Positions 1 to 5,936 of a stretch of DNA of 8,496 bases are shown here, piece by piece. The notes under the pieces were generated by a model. The model worked only from the letters and a program-made list of their open reading frames with translations. It did no database searches and had not been told where the DNA came from. The stretch lies in NCBI GenBank assembly GCA_947479075.1, contig CANJZR010000139.1, positions 1-8,496 of the forward strand, given 5' to 3'. The position numbers and the translations under genes are program-made. Position 1 is the first letter of the stretch. Every line of letters begins with the position of its first letter. The DNA is from Planctomycetaceae bacterium. Its GTDB lineage: Bacteria; Planctomycetota; Planctomycetia; Planctomycetales; Planctomycetaceae.

Positions 1-239
1 GCATTTGGATTCTCCAGCAACTGGCAGGATCTGCGAGAGGCTTGCTCATCCCGGTTTTGACTCACCTGTTACCTGTCGGGATATGCCGCATTCAGTCTGC
101 CGCTTGTCGCTGTGATGTGTCAACTAAGCATCCGGCGGCCACCAAACGTTACTGTCTGATGGGCCTCTAAGTTTGCCTCGCTGCTCTCAAACAACTACCG
201 TTACTTGAATCTTTGTCCCCACCACCTGACTGTTCCTTC

Positions 240-1142
240 ATGTCATCCACTCCCGCACCAGGCACTCCTCCCGATCCGGCTCTATTGGGGCCGGCGTTTC
301 AGAAGTTCTGTGAAGTAATCGCGCAGCTGCGGTCGCCGACCGGGTGTCCGTGGGATCGGGCGCAGACGCTGGGGACGATCAAGCCGTTCACGCTGGAGGA
401 AACGTACGAACTGCTGGAAGCGATCGACGCCGATGACAACGAGGCGATCGCCGAGGAGCTGGGCGATGTACTGCTGCAGGTCGTCCTCGACGCCCAGATC
501 GGTAAGGACGAAGGGCGGTTCGACATCATCCAGGTGATCGAGCAAATCACCGCCAAGATGATCCACCGCCACCCGCACGTCTTCGGCGAGGAACAGGCCC
601 ACACGGCCAATGACGTTCTTTCGCATTGGGAGCGGGCGAAACAGGCCGAGAAGAAACGGGCCTCGCTGCTCGATGGCATCCCGCCTGATCTGCCCGCACT
701 GGCGAAGGCGGCCCGCCTCAGCAAGAAAGCGGCCCGCGTCGGCTACGACTTTCCACACCGGGCGATGCTCTTCGATAAGCTGCGAGAGGAACTGGCTGAA
801 CTTCACGAGGAACTCGGCGAGGTGCCGCAGATCGCCGCCTCGGTCGACATGGCTCCGGTCCCGGATGAAGAGGTCACCGACCCGGCCCGCAAGGCCCGGA
901 TGGAATCGGAGCTGGGAGACGTACTCTTCGTCGTGGCCAACATTGCCAGACGTTGGGGAATCAACCCGGAAGAGGCCCTGCGCAGCTCCAACCGCAAGTT
1001 CGCCGACCGGTTCCGAGCGATCGAACGCGGACTGGCCGCCGCGGGGAAGACCTTCGAGACAACGAACCTGCACGAGATGGAAGAGCTGTATCAGGCCTAC
1101 AAGAAGCAGACTCAGTCACGATCCGCGTCGACCACTGGCTGA
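240..1142 (+). CDS. mazG: MazG, nucleoside triphosphate pyrophosphohydrolase
   Basis: Hydrolyses (d)NTPs to the monophosphate and pyrophosphate in the cytoplasm, cleaning non-canonical nucleotides from the pool; in E. coli it also influences ppGpp level. The 300-residue product has both alpha-helical MazG domains. Domain 1 carries the CPWD motif (36-39), the metal-binding EExxE (E53, E54, E57) and ExxD (E73, D76). Domain 2 has EExxE (E183, E184, E187) and ExxD (E224, D227), then the conserved SNRKFADRFRAIE stretch (249-261). The match to E. coli MazG (263 residues) is strong along its length. The extra length is an N-terminal tail and an acidic/proline-bearing insert (about 193-217) between the two metal motifs of domain 2. 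The ATG at 240 is preferred; a TTG at 213 would add nine residues (SPPPD...) with no conservation, and neither start has a clear Shine-Dalgarno. No T-tract terminator follows; the next gene is 700 bases away, so it appears monocistronic here. Confidence 0.97.
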   Translation: MSSTPAPGTPPDPALLGPAFQKFCEVIAQLRSPTGCPWDRAQTLGTIKPFTLEETYELLEAIDADDNEAIAEELGDVLLQVVLDAQIGKDEGRFDIIQVIEQITAKMIHRHPHVFGEEQAHTANDVLSHWERAKQAEKKRASLLDGIPPDLPALAKAARLSKKAARVGYDFPHRAMLFDKLREELAELHEELGEVPQIAASVDMAPVPDEEVTDPARKARMESELGDVLFVVANIARRWGINPEEALRSSNRKFADRFRAIERGLAAAGKTFETTNLHEMEELYQAYKKQTQSRSASTTG

Positions 1143-1275
1143 TCGAAGATCGTGGGAGACAGACTGGGGTGACCTGCACGGAGGACGCGAGCTGCTCTTC
1201 CAACCCGCGATCATCCGGCCGGATGCTGTTCGAGACGATCGTCAGGTGTTCCGGCGTGGTGGCTGCGTGAAAGTA

Positions 1276-1440
1276 CAGGACGCTCCAGCTGGGGCCCTGT
1301 CCTGCGATTCACAAATTGCGAGTGGCTGTCCTCGCAATTCGCCGAGTGACAGATGTGATAGTCACTCAGTGGAAACGTGATCTTTGTCACAGTCGGTGGT
1401 AGCGTTTTCGGTCGTGTTTCGTGAGAAGTGTCTACGCTAC
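1276..1440. repeat. Cluster of consecutive stem-loops (inverted repeats)
   Basis: Helices seen directly: (1) CAGGAC 1276-1281 with GTCCTG 1299-1304, continued inward by GCTCC 1282-1286 with GGGGC 1291-1295 (one T-G pair, tetraloop AGCT, 3-nt bulge); (2) AATTGCGAG 1314-1322 with CTCGCAATT 1331-1339, loop of 8; (3) GAGTGAC 1344-1350 with GTCACTC 1361-1367, loop of 10; (4) GTGA 1377-1380 with TCAC 1387-1390; (5) GTAGCG 1399-1404 with CGCTAC 1435-1440, loop of 30. Gaps between successive helices are only 4-9 bases. None is followed by a T-tract, so they are not ordinary intrinsic terminators. A structured RNA, a 3'-end protecting structure after mazG, or a set of protein-binding palindromes are all possible; the sequence does not decide. 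Confidence 0.55.
1376..1391. promoter_or_regulatory. CRP/FNR-family-like palindrome
   Basis: The sequence CGTGATCTTTGTCACA matches the CRP half-site pattern TGTGA-N6-TCACA at nine of the ten fixed positions, with the correct 6-bp spacer. It lies 234 bases after the mazG stop with no convincing gene immediately downstream, and it sits inside a run of other inverted repeats, so it may simply be another hairpin. A regulatory role is inference only. Confidence 0.2.
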
Positions 1441-1845
1441 TGCTACGGTTTGGCTGCAGATCGATCAGCCTGTCAGTGGGCTTCATTACATTCGACACAC
1501 GAGCAGCAACCTTTTCGGTTGTTGGCCGGTGAGGTAGGAATTAAAAAAAGCCTGCCCGGAAGTGCCATCCAATGTGCAACGCGACGAATAACTGTCCTTG
1601 GCTGACTTGATTCGTTGAGTTTTCCTGAGAACCGATGCGTACTCTGAGATTCACACCATAGCCGACGGCCCTTAATAAAATGATTGAGAGAACTCTTTGA
1701 GTGCGGCGTCACCTCGGTGTGACCTGTTTCCAAATGCTTGTAACAATTTTCCAGCAACCACCGTTTTTTAGTCGACTGATGATCCACTCTGGCTAAATTT
1801 CTGTTTAGAATCCTGCGGAGGTAGTTCGGACTGGGAGAATAAAAT

Positions 1846-2151
1846 ATGAGCTTCGACGGCAAGACGAGTCACGTAGCGAATATCACAGACGCGAAGAAAG
1901 TTGACTGGCAGATATTTCTGTCGCAGTGGGTGGGAATGCTCGTAATTGTTGCGCTGGGACTTCTCGCGTTTCAGCTTGAGAAAGTGCGAAAGACAATCGA
2001 ATCACACGACAAGGTGATTGAGATCCAGATGCGGATGAACGATTCATCGATGCTCGTCACAGAGCGGGCTCTTGCTTATTTTGAGGAGCGTCAGGCCGCG
2101 GAGAAGGCTCGGGAGATGAAGTTGCGGACGGAGCCGGAAGACCAGCGGTAG
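1846..2151 (+). CDS. Small single-pass membrane protein, family unknown
   Basis: 101 residues, not recognised. A purine-rich ribosome binding site (GGGAGA, 1833-1838) lies seven bases before the ATG, one of the better sites in the window, which supports the start. Residues 1-26 are polar; 27-43 (QWVGMLVIVALGLLAFQ) form one clear transmembrane helix. It is followed at once by basic residues (KVRK, 46-49), so by the positive-inside rule the C-terminal part should be cytoplasmic. Residues 45-95 are charged and strongly helical (VIEIQMRM, ALAYFEERQAAEKARE) and could form a coiled coil for oligomerisation or for binding a partner. There is no lipobox, no Cys or His cluster and no catalytic motif. 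It stands alone in a roughly 2-kb stretch without other clear genes, so context gives no function. That it is a real gene is fairly likely from the binding site, helix pattern and codon use. Confidence 0.75.
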   Translation: MSFDGKTSHVANITDAKKVDWQIFLSQWVGMLVIVALGLLAFQLEKVRKTIESHDKVIEIQMRMNDSSMLVTERALAYFEERQAAEKAREMKLRTEPEDQR

Positions 2152-3107
2152 TTTGTGCCAGCTGTTTTGGGGCCAGCTTCTCGCGGGCCTTGTCGATGCA
2201 GCCGAATAGTATCTCGGGCATCTTACCTCGGTCTTGCTGGGTGCGAGCCAGTACGCCGATTTCAGTGCAGCGACTTTGATGCTCGTTGCCTGCTGAATAC
2301 TCTTCGCGATCTTCTTGACGTCGGCATCGAACTCGGATTTCAGGCAGTCTCAGAATTCGCTGGTAACGTTTGTCACAACTCGTGAGTGCCTCGGCCTCGA
2401 ATTCAACTTGCAAAGAGATCGCTCCTCCGAGCCCAGACCCGGGATTGTCTGGCCCGGCTGACGTGCGCCGCATGTCAGCGATACCTGCATCACTTGTTGC
2501 ATACCAGTGATTGGTGAAATACACGTTGCCCCTGGAGCCATAGAATCACCCGGTCCAGAACTGCCAGATCCACACGTGAGCGGCCGGGTTCCCACAAAGC
2601 AACACCCAAGCCTACGCTGACTCGGCCGATCAATGAGGAGGTAGATCTCCGGCACGTGAGCTGGCGTCGTTCCATCGCAGTCTTCTGTTCCACTGATCTA
2701 TACCGCGATACAGCCGAGCGGGGCGCCGCAGGGAATATGGTGGCACATGAGCAGCTGGATCGTCGCGCCTGGATCACCAAATTCCATCGGAAAGAGCCCC
2801 AAAGATGCCGCCGTACACACACTTTTGGAGTTGATTGGCTGCAAAATGGCAACACTCATTAAGCGTAAAGAGTGGCGCCACAAGGCCATAACTGACCTTT
2901 AGCCCATTTCTCCGTCTAAGCCGCGTCTGTAACAAATACAAACCCTTGGAAGATGACCGGCAAATCTCGCCCAAGTTATTGACCTGTTTTTCGGATTCGC
3001 CGTACAACACCGCCCGCCTTGGTGATGGCCGCTGCGGAATGCGGGCTGCGAACCGGGGTCGTCGAACTCTCGCCCCCCAACGAACCGTTTTTGACAGGAT
3101 TCGTCTC
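2152..3107. other. Gene-poor region, possible decayed gene on the minus strand
   Basis: No intact, convincing gene. Short open frames on both strands are mostly Arg/Ser/Cys-rich, as expected for non-coding frames of GC-rich DNA. Minus-strand segments in the left part look more protein-like but sit in alternating frames: about 2340-2415 (VEFEAEALTSCDKRYQRIL), about 2230-2338 (helical FDADVKKIAKSIQQATSIK then VAALKSAYW), and about 2160-2222 (GKMPEILFGCIDKAREKLAP). They could be one gene with two compensating frame changes, or chance. A 68-codon + frame at 2656-2862 begins with GTG 14 bases after an AGGAGG, which is too far, and its protein resembles nothing known. The right end (2979-3107) holds the candidate promoter and leader of the next gene. 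Confidence 0.5.
2979..3008 (+). promoter_or_regulatory. Candidate sigma-70-type promoter for the YTV-like gene
   Basis: TTGACC (2979-2984, five of six to the -35 consensus) and TACAAC (3003-3008, four of six to the -10 consensus) are separated by 18 bp. Transcription would start near 3015, giving a leader of roughly 90 bases before the ATG at 3108. It lies inside the longer open frame that begins at 2946, which argues against that upstream start. Only consensus matching supports it. Confidence 0.4.
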
Positions 3108-4193
3108 ATGTTTGGAATCCGGACTCGCGTGATGGCCGCTACTCTGCTGGCCACTTTGTCCAGCCCGATGGCTCTCATGGCACAATGGGGCATGTTCAAC
3201 GACTGCTCCTGCTACACCCCCACTCCAGCTCCGATCGTGAGCCAGGCCAGTGCCTGCTATCAGCCGGTGACCCAGATGGTGTCACAGCAGATGGAGGTCA
3301 CCGAATTCAAGACGGTGCAACGCGACGAAAAGCGTCCCGTGACCAAGATGCGGATGGTTTCCCGTCCGGTGACCGCCTACCGCCAGGTGGTGGAAGCCCA
3401 GACGGTGGAAGTCCCCGTGACCAGCTACCAGACCGTGACGGAGATGGTTCCCAAGACCATCAACCAGAGCCGCTGGCAGACCGTCAGCCAGCCAGTCGCG
3501 AAGATGTCCCCTTGCCAGTACGACAATCGTCCGACTCTGATGGGACGCATGAACCGCATCAGCTACTCGATGCGGAGTTCGATGCAGCCGAACACCATCA
3601 CTCACCGCCAGTTCGTTCCCCAGGTTTGCCAGGTGAACGTCCCGGTTCAGCGTCAGGTTGCTGTCCAGTCGACTCGCCAGGTGACACAGCACGTGGCCAA
3701 GATGGTCGCTTATCAGACGACTCAGCAGGTCGCCGAAGCTTACACCGATTACGAGACCGTCAAGGTCACGTCGCAAGAGCCGGTTAAGGTCATGCGAACT
3801 GTGCAGGTTCCAGTCACCCGCATGGCTCAGATCGACCCCATCACCGGGGCGATGATGGTCCCCAGCAGTACACAGACGGTCGAAGAGAAGCAGCCCACTC
3901 GGGCTGCTGAAGGAAACGATCCGACTCCGAACGGTACGCTTCCAAAGAACATCTCCTACCCGAAGCCCGCCAAGGCGGCTCCCTCAAATGATCGCGCTGT
4001 GATTCGTCGTGACTCGTCGCCCGAGCCGAGCCGAGTTGCGGCAACTCCAGTTCGCCCGCGTGCTGCCTCTGCTTCCGCATCGGTCGCTGCCGTCGAAACT
4101 GCTGGTTGGAAGGCTCACAAGCCATCCACCTCCAAGACTGAGGTTGCTGGCCCCAAGCTGGTGATCAGCAAGTCAGCTGTCGCCTCCAAGTAG
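3108..4193 (+). CDS. Secreted planctomycete repeat protein, YTV-like
   Basis: 361 residues. Probably exported to the cell surface or envelope; the molecular role is unknown. A Sec signal peptide is clear: basic start (MFGIRTR), hydrophobic core (about 8-23), likely cut after A25 (LMA-QWG). The mature protein opens with a Cys-containing stretch (C33, C35, C50), then two beta-type repeat blocks rich in V, T, Q and P (about 50-135 and 168-240). They share a recurring PV[T/A/Q/K] core at P53, P77, P87, P103, P129, P179, P225 and P235, and are separated by a linker (136-167) with C136 and C174 near its ends. The tail (260-361) is low-complexity, Ala/Ser/Pro/Lys-rich and probably disordered. This resembles the YTV repeat family described from Rhodopirellula baltica surface proteins (inference from pattern). 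The ATG at 3108 is chosen because AGGA (3096-3099) sits eight bases upstream and the signal peptide starts there; starting at 2946 would bury the signal 54 residues in. Confidence 0.85.
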   Translation: MFGIRTRVMAATLLATLSSPMALMAQWGMFNDCSCYTPTPAPIVSQASACYQPVTQMVSQQMEVTEFKTVQRDEKRPVTKMRMVSRPVTAYRQVVEAQTVEVPVTSYQTVTEMVPKTINQSRWQTVSQPVAKMSPCQYDNRPTLMGRMNRISYSMRSSMQPNTITHRQFVPQVCQVNVPVQRQVAVQSTRQVTQHVAKMVAYQTTQQVAEAYTDYETVKVTSQEPVKVMRTVQVPVTRMAQIDPITGAMMVPSSTQTVEEKQPTRAAEGNDPTPNGTLPKNISYPKPAKAAPSNDRAVIRRDSSPEPSRVAATPVRPRAASASASVAAVETAGWKAHKPSTSKTEVAGPKLVISKSAVASK

Positions 4194-4206
4194 TCCACAC
4201 AGATGC

Positions 4207-4234
4207 CTCGGGGAGTCGGGAACGGCTCCCCGGG
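4207..4234 (+). terminator. GC-rich hairpin just after the YTV-like gene
   Basis: CGGGGAG (4209-4215) pairs with CTCCCCG (4226-4232) around a 10-nt loop, extendable by a T-G and a C-G pair to 4207/4234. It begins 14 bases after the stop codon but no T-tract follows, so it is more likely a 3'-end stabilising or pausing structure than a complete intrinsic terminator. Confidence 0.4.
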
Positions 4235-4253
4235 AGATCTCCTCCTCCCACCT

Positions 4254-4360
4254 GCGAACGATTCCTGTTCGCGCAACTTCTCCTACTAATACTGACTACG
4301 TCTCCCCCTTCCCCCTCTCCCTTCTGCTAGTCTCCCACCCCACTTCCCCCCCATCTCTCG
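4254..4360 (+). promoter_or_regulatory. Small hairpin followed by a C-rich, G-poor tract
   Basis: GCGAAC (4254-4259) pairs with GTTCGC (4267-4272) over a 7-nt loop. From 4273 to about 4358 the + strand is mostly C and T with very few G, including runs such as CCCCCTTCCCCCTCTCCC. C-rich, G-poor unstructured RNA is the usual character of a Rho loading (rut) region, and here it lies directly before an intrinsic terminator. The rut role is inference; a polypyrimidine tract could also bind another factor. Confidence 0.3.
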
Positions 4361-4361
4361 C

Positions 4362-4404
4362 AGAAACGGCATCGGATCCCCTCCGGTGCCGTTTCTTTCT
4401 TTTT
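4362..4404 (+). terminator. Strong intrinsic (Rho-independent) terminator
   Basis: A 14-bp stem, AGAAACGGCATCGG (4362-4375) with CCGGTGCCGTTTCT (4383-4396), has a single T-G wobble pair and a 7-nt loop (ATCCCCT). A T-rich tract (TTTCTTTTT, 4396-4404) follows at once. It is oriented to end + strand transcription from the YTV-like gene, 168 bases after its stop, and separates it from avtA. The minus strand lacks a comparable T-tract, so it is probably one-directional. Confidence 0.9.
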
Positions 4405-4415
4405 GGTGAAGTCGA

Positions 4416-4450
4416 CAGTGGTCAGTATTCAGTCGTCAGTTGTCAGTGCT
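4416..4450. repeat. Heptamer tandem repeat, five copies of CAGTNNT
   Basis: Five contiguous 7-bp units: CAGTGGT, CAGTATT, CAGTCGT, CAGTTGT, CAGTGCT. Positions 1-4 and 7 are invariant and positions 5-6 differ in every copy. A weaker sixth unit (AAGTCGA, 4409-4415) may precede it. It lies between the terminator and the candidate avtA promoter. The period is not a multiple of three and no gene covers it. It resembles in kind the heptanucleotide short tandem repeats known from cyanobacterial intergenic regions. Confidence 0.8.
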
Positions 4451-4474
4451 GATCGATCAACGGTCGTCCTCACA

Positions 4475-4503
4475 TTGGCGTGACTTTCCAGAATCGATAT
4501 ACA
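4475..4503 (+). promoter_or_regulatory. Candidate sigma-70-type promoter for avtA
   Basis: TTGGCG (4475-4480) and TATACA (4498-4503) are spaced by exactly 17 bp, each matching four of six consensus positions. Transcription would start near 4510, about 70 bases before the avtA ATG and just downstream of the heptamer array. It would drive avtA and probably the dus gene behind it. Confidence 0.4.
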
Positions 4504-4579
4504 CGGAGATGAACCGAGTGGCTCCGGCGGTTGTCTGGAAGGCCATCACCGATCGTGGATTCCAGTGCGTGACCTTCTC

Positions 4580-5857
4580 ATGTCGTTTCCTTTTTCTGCA
4601 GTTGGCCAGAAGCTCACCGCCCGGAGCGGCATTTTGTCGCTGATGGATGATCTGGGGCGGGCGATGACGATCGAGCCCGACATGCGGATGCTGGGTGGAG
4701 GGAATCCCGCAGCTGTCCCCGCGATGCAGGAAATCTGGCGGGAGCGGATGCAGGCGCTGCTTGATGACGGGGCCGGTTTTGACCGCATGCTGGGGAATTA
4801 CGATCCGCCGCAGGGGAATCCGCGTTTCCTGTCAGCATTGGCGAAGCTCTTGCGTGAGACATTCGGCTGGCAGATTGGCCCGGAGAATCTGGCGATCACA
4901 ACCGGTGGTCAGACAGCCTTCTTCCAGATTTTTAATCTGCTGGCCGGAAGTTTTCCGAAAGGGCGGCATCGCAAGATCCTCTTGCCACTCTGTCCCGAGT
5001 ACATCGGGTACGCCGACCAGGGGATCGAAGACGGGATGTTTGTGGCCTGTCGTCCGACGATTTCGTGGCCAAAGGGAGAATCTTCGCGGGTTTTCAAGTA
5101 CCGCATCGATTTCGCCGCGGTCGAGCAGGCACTTCAGCAGCACGACGTCGGAGCGATCGCCGTCTCCCGCCCGACGAACCCGACCGGGAATGTGCTGACC
5201 GATGATGAGGTTAGACATCTGTCGTCACTGGCCGAAAGCCGGGGAATCCCGTTGATCCTCGATAATGCGTACGGGGCTCCGTTTCCCGGAGTGCTGTTCG
5301 TCCCCGCCGAGCCGTTCTGGGCTCCGCATACGATTCTGACGCTCAGTCTCTCCAAACTCGGATTGCCAGGGACTCGCACGGCCGTGGTGATTGCTCCACC
5401 GGAGATCGCGTCCGCCGTGGCAGCCATGACGGCGATTACCGGACTGGCGAACGGGAATGTCGGCCAGCAACTCGTCTTGCCGCTGGTCGAGAACGGCCAG
5501 ATCCTGCGCTTCGGTCCTGAGATCCTCAAACCGTTCTACGAAGAGAAAAGCCGGGCCGCAGCTGTCTGGGCGGCCGAGGCGTTCGACGCCTGCGGTGTCG
5601 ACTGGGCAATGCATGCCAGTGAGGGGGCGTTCTTCCACTGGTTGTGGCTGCGGGGCATGAAGATCCCGACCCGCGAGTTGTACGAACGGCTGAAGGCTCG
5701 CAAGGTCTTGATCGTTCCCGGAGAATATTTCTTCTTCGGCCTCAATGATGACTGGCCACACAGCCGCGAATGCCTGCGACTCAACTTCGCCCAGCCAGAG
5801 GCCACCGTGCGCGAGGGCTTAAGGATCATCGCGGAAGAGGCCGCGAAGGCTAGCTAA
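4580..5857 (+). CDS. avtA: Valine-pyruvate aminotransferase (AvtA)
   Basis: PLP-dependent enzyme of the cytoplasm that interconverts L-valine + pyruvate with 3-methyl-2-oxobutanoate + L-alanine, linking branched-chain amino acid and alanine metabolism. The 425-residue product matches E. coli AvtA (417 residues) end to end by eye: MLGGGNP (37-43), NYDPPQGN (73-80), CPEYIGYADQG (138-148), SRPTNPTGNV (196-205, with the cofactor-contacting Asn of the fold-type I family), DNAYGAPFPG (228-237), the PLP-binding lysine K259 in SLSKLGLPGTR (256-266), the EGAFFHWLW segment (348-356), and R400 in LRLNF, the expected substrate carboxylate arginine. Start: the ATG at 4580 aligns with the E. coli N terminus (MSFPFS against MTFSLF); a GTG at 4565 would add five residues. 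Neither has a strong Shine-Dalgarno. A candidate promoter lies at 4475-4503, and the dus gene follows closely on the same strand, suggesting one transcript. Confidence 0.95.
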   Translation: MSFPFSAVGQKLTARSGILSLMDDLGRAMTIEPDMRMLGGGNPAAVPAMQEIWRERMQALLDDGAGFDRMLGNYDPPQGNPRFLSALAKLLRETFGWQIGPENLAITTGGQTAFFQIFNLLAGSFPKGRHRKILLPLCPEYIGYADQGIEDGMFVACRPTISWPKGESSRVFKYRIDFAAVEQALQQHDVGAIAVSRPTNPTGNVLTDDEVRHLSSLAESRGIPLILDNAYGAPFPGVLFVPAEPFWAPHTILTLSLSKLGLPGTRTAVVIAPPEIASAVAAMTAITGLANGNVGQQLVLPLVENGQILRFGPEILKPFYEEKSRAAAVWAAEAFDACGVDWAMHASEGAFFHWLWLRGMKIPTRELYERLKARKVLIVPGEYFFFGLNDDWPHSRECLRLNFAQPEATVREGLRIIAEEAAKAS

Positions 5858-5936
5858 CTTCATGAGCCAGCCTGCTCACCTTTCAAGAGGGCTCGCCAGC
5901 ATTGAACCCTGTGTCCCCCATCGGGACAATCCCACC

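Larger units (their letters stand above)
1143..1845. other. Gene-free region rich in inverted repeats
   Basis: No reading frame here looks like a protein: the open frames on both strands are short, biased toward Arg, Ser and Cys, and lack conserved motifs. The left part holds a 14-bp perfect palindrome (CATCCGGCCGGATG, 1212-1225), a cluster of stem-loops (1276-1440, listed separately) and a further hairpin at 1505-1523 (AGCAACC / GGTTGTT, loop TTTTC, one G-T pair). The right part (about 1600-1830) is visibly more AT-rich than the flanking genes and contains a small inverted repeat at 1708-1723 (GTCAC / GTGAC). No convincing promoter for the gene at 1846 was found. The block could be a transcribed structured RNA, the mazG 3' untranslated region, or eroded sequence. 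Confidence 0.6.

Noticed and set aside
610..1380. 256-codon + strand frame overlapping and passing beyond mazG
   Set aside because: Its product is Arg/Ser/Pro-rich, typical of an out-of-frame reading of a GC-rich gene; the mazG frame is fully conserved.
1384..1605. 73-codon + strand open frame after the stem-loop cluster
   Set aside because: No ribosome binding site, unconvincing residue composition, and it overlaps the inverted repeats, so it is not called as a gene.
1473..1862. 129-codon minus-strand open frame
   Set aside because: It overlaps the start and ribosome binding site of the better-supported + strand gene at 1846, has no hydrophobic or domain pattern, and its His/Ser/Arg/Asn-rich content looks non-coding.
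2572..2661. Repeated CACGTGAGC at 2572 and 2653
   Set aside because: Two 9-bp copies 81 bases apart built on a common hexamer palindrome; too short and too few to call a repeat or binding array.
2656..2862. 68-codon + strand open frame with an upstream AGGAGG
   Set aside because: The AGGAGG is 14 bases from the GTG start, which is too far, and the product has no recognisable motif or secondary-structure pattern.
2946..3107. 54-residue N-terminal extension of the YTV-like protein
   Set aside because: It would place the signal peptide internally, overlaps a promoter-like pair, and the ATG at 3108 has its own AGGA ribosome binding site.
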